DNA from: Chitinophaga polysaccharea
Lineage (GTDB): Bacteria > Bacteroidota > Bacteroidia > Chitinophagales > Chitinophagaceae
Assembly: GCF_902150045.1 (NCBI RefSeq)
Contig: NZ_CABFVU010000001.1
Coordinates: 558,001-622,000, forward strand
Reading direction: 5' to 3'
Length of the DNA stretch: 64,000 nt
Positions 60,360 through 64,000 of this stretch are shown piece after piece. Each line of letters begins with the position of its first letter. Position 1 is the stretch's first letter. The position numbers and the translations under genes are program-made. The notes under the pieces are model-generated. The model was not told where the DNA came from, ran no database searches, and saw only the letters and a program-made list of their open reading frames with translations.

Positions 60360-61724
60360 ATGAACAAATCCATTTTATGGAGGGCTGCGTGCCTTTTACT
60401 AGCAACCACCCCTATGCTGAGCCAGGCTCAGGATCAACCTTCTGTTTCTGCAGCCATGCCTACGGCCAAATTATTCAGCGGACCCAGTGACTACAAAACA
60501 TGGTCGATCGGTATAAATGGCGGTGCATTGGCACCCGTAGCAGCTACCGGTGGCAGCAATGACTTTACTAAATGGAAAGGATCATTCGGATACGGCGCCT
60601 ATGTAAAGTACCAGATCCTCCACTTCCTGGCCCTGCGGGCAGACTATGTAGGAGGAAAACTACAGGCCGACAACAGTAAGGAGCTCGGTAATGGCTCCCT
60701 TCCCAACAGGCCGTATAAGTCGTACGAAACAAAGCTGAACTGGTCCGGTACCTTAAATGCGGTGTTTAATATCACTACCATCAACTGGTTATCCCGGGAG
60801 AACTTCGTACAGCTGTATGCCTCTGTGGGCGGTGGATTGGCAGGCTATAAGCCAACCGTAACCAGGAACGACAACACCAGTTTTGCCTATAAAGCGGATG
60901 ATAAAGCCATCAAAGAACTGATCATCCCCGTGGGCGCCGGCCTTAAGTTCAGATTGTCGGAGTTCGTCAACCTTGACCTCGGCTACACCATGTATTACAC
61001 CGATGCGGACAACCTCGACGGCTACAACTATGGCCCCAACAAGGATAAGTACTCCTATGGCTATGCAGGTCTGGAGTTTGCTCTTGGAAAGAAAGGCAAA
61101 AAACAGCTGCAGTGGTCTAATCCTGCCAAAGTGATGTACGACGAACTGGAAGCCCAGAAAGCCTCACTGGCGGCTTCCCTGGATGCTGCCAACCAGAACA
61201 ATGCCAGGTTGACGGCCGATGTGGATAAGCTGACAAAAGACGCCGACGGCGACGGTGTTTCCGACTTCTTCGATAAATGCCCGGGCACACCTGCCAATAC
61301 CAAAGTAGACGGTTCCGGTTGCCCGCTGCCGGTACCAGAGCCACCAAAAGTAGAAGAGAAAGTGGTGATTACAGAAGAAGATAACCGCATTGTAAGGGAA
61401 GCCATCCAGAACCTGGAATTTGATTTCGCCAAAGCCAGTATCAAGCCCAGCTCTTACGCAGCGCTCGACCGGGTGGCAGAACTGTTAAAACGCAAAAACC
61501 TCAACCTGAAGCTCGCCGGCCATACAGACAACGTAGGCAGCAAAACGCGGAACCTGGCCCTGTCAAGGGAAAGAGCCGAATCCGTGAAAGCTTACCTGGT
61601 GGGCAAAGGCGTGAATGCCTCTAAGATTGAAGCCGTAGGTTATGGCATGACACAACCTATTGCCAGCAATAAAACCGCCGCAGGAAGGCAGAAAAACAGA
61701 AGAGTAGAATTCACTATATTCTAA
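60360..61724 (+). CDS. OmpA-family outer-membrane protein
   Basis: 454 aa with a signal peptide (ACLLLATTPMLSQAQD). An eight-stranded-type barrel (about 45-245) includes ALRADYVGGKL and LIIPVGAGLKFRLSEF; then a helical stretch of about 35 aa, a thrombospondin type-3 calcium-binding repeat (DADGDGVSDFFDKCPGTP) and the C-terminal OmpA domain (about 335-454) with AGHTDNVGSKTRNLALSRER and NRRVEF, which binds peptidoglycan. It links the outer membrane to the wall. Divergent from dnaK; a strong terminator follows. Confidence 0.93.
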   Translation: MNKSILWRAACLLLATTPMLSQAQDQPSVSAAMPTAKLFSGPSDYKTWSIGINGGALAPVAATGGSNDFTKWKGSFGYGAYVKYQILHFLALRADYVGGKLQADNSKELGNGSLPNRPYKSYETKLNWSGTLNAVFNITTINWLSRENFVQLYASVGGGLAGYKPTVTRNDNTSFAYKADDKAIKELIIPVGAGLKFRLSEFVNLDLGYTMYYTDADNLDGYNYGPNKDKYSYGYAGLEFALGKKGKKQLQWSNPAKVMYDELEAQKASLAASLDAANQNNARLTADVDKLTKDADGDGVSDFFDKCPGTPANTKVDGSGCPLPVPEPPKVEEKVVITEEDNRIVREAIQNLEFDFAKASIKPSSYAALDRVAELLKRKNLNLKLAGHTDNVGSKTRNLALSRERAESVKAYLVGKGVNASKIEAVGYGMTQPIASNKTAAGRQKNRRVEFTIF

Positions 61725-61745
61725 CCCGCTTACTGATTAAAGATC

Positions 61746-61783
61746 ATAGGGATTTTTTGATGTAAAAATCAAAAAATCCCTAT
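61746..61783 (+). terminator. Perfect 16-bp hairpin after the OmpA-family gene
   Basis: 16-bp arms (61746-61761 and 61768-61783) with a 6-nt loop; ATTTTCATTTT follows. It probably ends the OmpA-family transcript. It stops only 9 bp before the next start codon, as at 2589-2634. Confidence 0.7.
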
Positions 61784-61792
61784 TTTCATTTT

Positions 61793-62278
61793 ATGGAACC
61801 ATACCTTATCAGAACGATAGTACCGGCAGACGATCCCGCCATTGCACACATCGTAAAAACCACGCTCACGGAATTCGGCATGAATAAAGCTGGTACCGCG
61901 TTTTCAGATCCCACCACCGATCACCTTTCCCAGCTGTTTGATATTCCCCGCGCAGAATACTATGTGGCACTGGCCAATGGCAGGATCATCGGCGGTGCAG
62001 GCATCCACCCGCTGGATGGCGGAGAAGCACATATATGCGAGCTGCAGAAGATGTACCTCCTGCCCGAAGCCAGGGGCAAAGGGCTGGCAGGCAAACTGAT
62101 CACCATGTGCCTGGATTATGCTAAACAAAACGGCTATACGCAATGCTACCTGGAAACTGCGCCAGAACTGGCCAGGGCCAGGAAGGTATATGAGCAGTTT
62201 GGATTCAGGTACCTGTCAGGTCCCATGGGAGCCACCGGCCATTTTGGCTGTGACAGCTGGATGATGAAGGATTTATAA
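61793..62278 (+). CDS. GNAT-family N-acetyltransferase
   Basis: 161 aa, single GNAT domain. The acetyl-CoA pyrophosphate-binding motif A is LQKMYLLPEARGKGLAGKLI (R-G-K-G-L-A), preceded by GGAGIHPLDGGEAHICEL (strand beta4) and followed by YLETAPELARARKVYEQFGF (motif B). The acetyl acceptor cannot be predicted. It lies between the OmpA-family hairpin and the PorT-like gene; the hairpin leaves room for only a very short or leaderless message. Confidence 0.88.
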   Translation: MEPYLIRTIVPADDPAIAHIVKTTLTEFGMNKAGTAFSDPTTDHLSQLFDIPRAEYYVALANGRIIGGAGIHPLDGGEAHICELQKMYLLPEARGKGLAGKLITMCLDYAKQNGYTQCYLETAPELARARKVYEQFGFRYLSGPMGATGHFGCDSWMMKDL

Positions 62279-62359
62279 TTTTCCGCAACCGGTGGAGTTT
62301 TATTCCTCTTTGTAAAACGGCATACTTCTTGCCCGCTGGGGCCTACAAAATAACATATC

Positions 62360-62935
62360 ATGAAAAAACTTATTCTGTCTGGCGTATTAGCCATCGGAAC
62401 TATGCTGGCAGTACAAGCACAAAATGTAAAATTCGGTGTTAAAGGCGGTTTGAACATTTCCAAACTAACGGATACCGACGGTTCCAAAGCCCTTGCAGGC
62501 TTTCACGCAGGGGGACTTGTAAATATCGGGCTGGGCAAGACCTGGGCCATCCAACCGGAACTTGTATATTCTACCCAGGGCACCAAAGCAGAAAGAAGTG
62601 TATTGTGGTTAACCTCGTCCAATACCGTAAAGGTTAATTACATCAATGTTCCCGTAATGGTACAGTATTCCATTGTACCGGAATTTTACCTGGAAGCAGG
62701 TCCGCAGGTAGGCTTTCTCACCGCGGCCAAAGTAAAGTCCGGTGATGTAACTGTAGATATCAAGGATAATATGCAGTCGGTCGATTTTGGACTGGGCTTC
62801 GGTTTTGGCTATAAGTTCGATATGGGGCTCGGTGTAAGCGGCAGGTATAATTTTGGCCTGACCAAGGTATATGACTCCGACCAGGTAGACAGTAAAAATT
62901 CTGTAGCACAGGTAGGCGTGTTTTTTACTTTTTAA
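62360..62935 (+). CDS. PorT-like small outer-membrane beta-barrel protein
   Basis: 191 aa with a signal peptide (LILSGVLAIGTMLAVQAQN). The rest shows strands of a small barrel typical of the PorT/OMP_b-brl_2 family: VKFGVKGGLNISKLTD at the mature N-terminus, GLGKTWAIQPELVYSTQG, YINVPVMVQYSIVPEFYLEA and VGVFFTF with terminal Phe. Such proteins are numerous in Bacteroidota and mostly of unknown role; only true PorT is tied to T9SS. It has no operon partner and is followed by the second MITE copy. Confidence 0.85.
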   Translation: MKKLILSGVLAIGTMLAVQAQNVKFGVKGGLNISKLTDTDGSKALAGFHAGGLVNIGLGKTWAIQPELVYSTQGTKAERSVLWLTSSNTVKVNYINVPVMVQYSIVPEFYLEAGPQVGFLTAAKVKSGDVTVDIKDNMQSVDFGLGFGFGYKFDMGLGVSGRYNFGLTKVYDSDQVDSKNSVAQVGVFFTF

Positions 62936-62963
62936 TGCGGGAACAAAATATTCCGGATCAGCG

Positions 62964-63075
62964 AAGAGGCTGTATCATAACTAACTTAATGGGCGTGAGA
63001 ATCGCAAATACGAAAATTTTCTCCACCCGGTACCCGAGTAAAATCGGATAAAAGTTATTTATGATACAGCCTCTT
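62964..63075. mobile_element. 112-bp MITE-like repeat, copy 2
   Basis: Same length and ends as the copy at 6447-6558, with two substitutions (GGGTGT to GGGCGT, and TCGGGTA to TCGGATA, which breaks the inner hairpin). The flanks CAGCG and CGCTG extend the terminal palindrome by five further pairs. It lies 28 bp after the PorT-like stop and its right end reaches the -33 region of the argS promoter. Confidence 0.75.
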
Positions 63076-63096
63076 CGCTGCTTTCGGCTAATTAAC

Positions 63097-63104
63097 TATC
63101 TTTG
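63097..63104 (+). promoter_or_regulatory. -7 promoter element of argS
   Basis: TATCTTTG fits TAnnTTTG exactly and lies 24 bp before the argS ATG. The position 20 bp upstream falls at the right edge of the MITE copy (TTCG at 63074-63077), a partial match to TTTG. Confidence 0.5.
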
Positions 63105-63128
63105 CCCCTCGCATTAATCATTTTCAGC

Positions 63129-64000
63129 ATGAGTGTTGTACAATCCATCAGAACGGCTGCCGTGGCCGCCATTAATTCACTTTACAATCAGCAGTTAACA
63201 GTAGCGGATATTGCTATTAACACTACCAAGCCTGAATTCGAAGGTGAGTATACCATTGTGGTTTTCTCTTTTACAAAATTCAGCCGGCAAAAACCGGAAG
63301 AAACTGCACAGCGTATCGGAGAATACCTGACTGCCCACTACCCGGAACTGATTGCGCGATTCAACGTAGTAAAAGGCTTCCTGAACCTGAGTATCAATGA
63401 TGCTTACTGGACGGAATTCCTTAAGCAACATTACAGTGATGTAAACATTGGTATACAGCCTGCCAATGGCAAAAGGATTATGGTAGAATATTCATCTCCC
63501 AATACCAACAAACCCTTACACCTCGGCCACCTGCGTAATAATTTCCTGGGATATTCCATTGCTGAGATCATGAAAGCCAATGGCTACGAGGTAATCAAAG
63601 CCAACCTGGTAAATGACCGCGGTATTCATATCTGTAAGTCCATGCTCGCCTGGCAAATGTTTGCACATGGCGATACCCCGCAATCGACCGGTATTAAAGG
63701 CGATCACCTGGTGGGCGACTACTATGTGAAGTTTGAATCCGTGGTGAAAGAGCAGGCCGAAATTATTATTGACCGGGTACTGGAAAATGACTTCCGTGAT
63801 TTCGACAGCGCAGAAACCGAAAAGCTGGAGAAGCTGGTTACCGCCCTGCACAAGCCTGAAGTAAAAGAGGATAAGGAAAAAACAGGCAAAATTATGGACG
63901 ACATCAAAGAGATGTCGCGCAATAAAACAGAGATCATGCAGCAGGCGAAGATCATGCTGCAGCAATGGGAAGCCGGCAATCCTGAAGTAAGGGAACTGTG
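63129..64000 (+). CDS. argS: Arginyl-tRNA synthetase, 3' end outside the window
   Basis: The frame is open from ATG 63129 to the window end, about 290 of the roughly 590 residues expected. The N-terminal Add-1 domain (about 1-115) ends before MVEYSSPNTNKPLHLGHLRN, in which the class I signature HLGH binds ATP; NLVNDRGIHICKSMLAWQ follows. It charges tRNA-Arg. The KMSKS-like loop and anticodon domain lie downstream. Its promoter abuts the second MITE copy. Confidence 0.95.
   Translation, partial: MSVVQSIRTAAVAAINSLYNQQLTVADIAINTTKPEFEGEYTIVVFSFTKFSRQKPEETAQRIGEYLTAHYPELIARFNVVKGFLNLSINDAYWTEFLKQHYSDVNIGIQPANGKRIMVEYSSPNTNKPLHLGHLRNNFLGYSIAEIMKANGYEVIKANLVNDRGIHICKSMLAWQMFAHGDTPQSTGIKGDHLVGDYYVKFESVVKEQAEIIIDRVLENDFRDFDSAETEKLEKLVTALHKPEVKEDKEKTGKIMDDIKEMSRNKTEIMQQAKIMLQQWEAGNPEVREL

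Overview
The window is chromosomal DNA of a Bacteroidota bacterium, most likely a Chitinophagaceae member close to Chitinophaga. This rests on the protein families present (type VI secretion subtype iii with TssN and TssO, a DUF4138/TraN-like protein, HU-CCDC81/SPOR, a PorT-like barrel, DUF4230), on promoters of the TAnnTTTG type, on weak Shine-Dalgarno sequences and on near-even base composition. I ran no species-level search. No rRNA, tRNA, CRISPR array, integrase or complete insertion sequence was found.

Layout. 1-6.4 kb: the 3' part of a murein-recycling ligase, a DnaQ-like exonuclease, a polyprenol-phosphate mannosyltransferase, a DMT transporter and a secreted S9 peptidase. 6.4-7.4 kb: a 112-bp MITE-like repeat followed by a decayed zeta-toxin-type kinase module, with one nonsense codon in the kinase and one frameshift in the small partner. 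7.5-14.6 kb: an AraC regulator, cupin, DUF4230 and RRM proteins, then a leftward group of a 2-oxoacid dehydrogenase E2, CinA, a YbgC-like thioesterase and DoxX. 14.7-21.8 kb: an envelope group of a 1025-aa TPR protein, an outer-membrane barrel and an HU-CCDC81/SPOR protein, interrupted by a cluster of a dispersed repeat, then an RfbD-like reductase. 21.9-26.6 kb: prolyl oligopeptidase, then pfkA-pyk. 26.7-34.2 kb: a TetR/efflux pair with two matching operators, a second MFS exporter, an operon of succinate-semialdehyde dehydrogenase, pantothenate kinase and a Crp-like regulator, a DoxX-like protein and an UlaG-like hydrolase.

34.2-48.7 kb is a type VI secretion locus of the Bacteroidota type (T6SSiii). 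tssG-N-K-O-D run leftward; a PKD-domain protein (candidate TssP), tssE and tssF run rightward from a shared divergent promoter region; clpV(tssH)-tssB-tssC run leftward and continue into a DUF4138/TraN-like periplasmic protein and an MltD-like lytic transglycosylase. Sheath (B, C), tube (D), baseplate (E, F, G, K), recycling ATPase (H) and membrane parts (N, O, P) are present. No vgrG, PAAR, obvious effector-immunity pair, or recognisable TssQ or TssR was seen. The conjugation-type TraN-like protein and the peptidoglycan lyase in the sheath operon are the most unusual point of the window. An 84-bp tandem repeat sits at the tssF/lyase junction, and a trio of predicted membrane proteins (one DUF3137) lies upstream of clpV.

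51-64 kb: a DUF6807 protein, a C25/gingipain-like cysteine peptidase without signal peptide that overlaps a small gene, a dipeptide epimerase, a GH77 amylomaltase with starch-binding domains, dnaK, an OmpA-family protein, a GNAT acetyltransferase, a PorT-like barrel, the second MITE copy, and the 5' part of argS running off the end.
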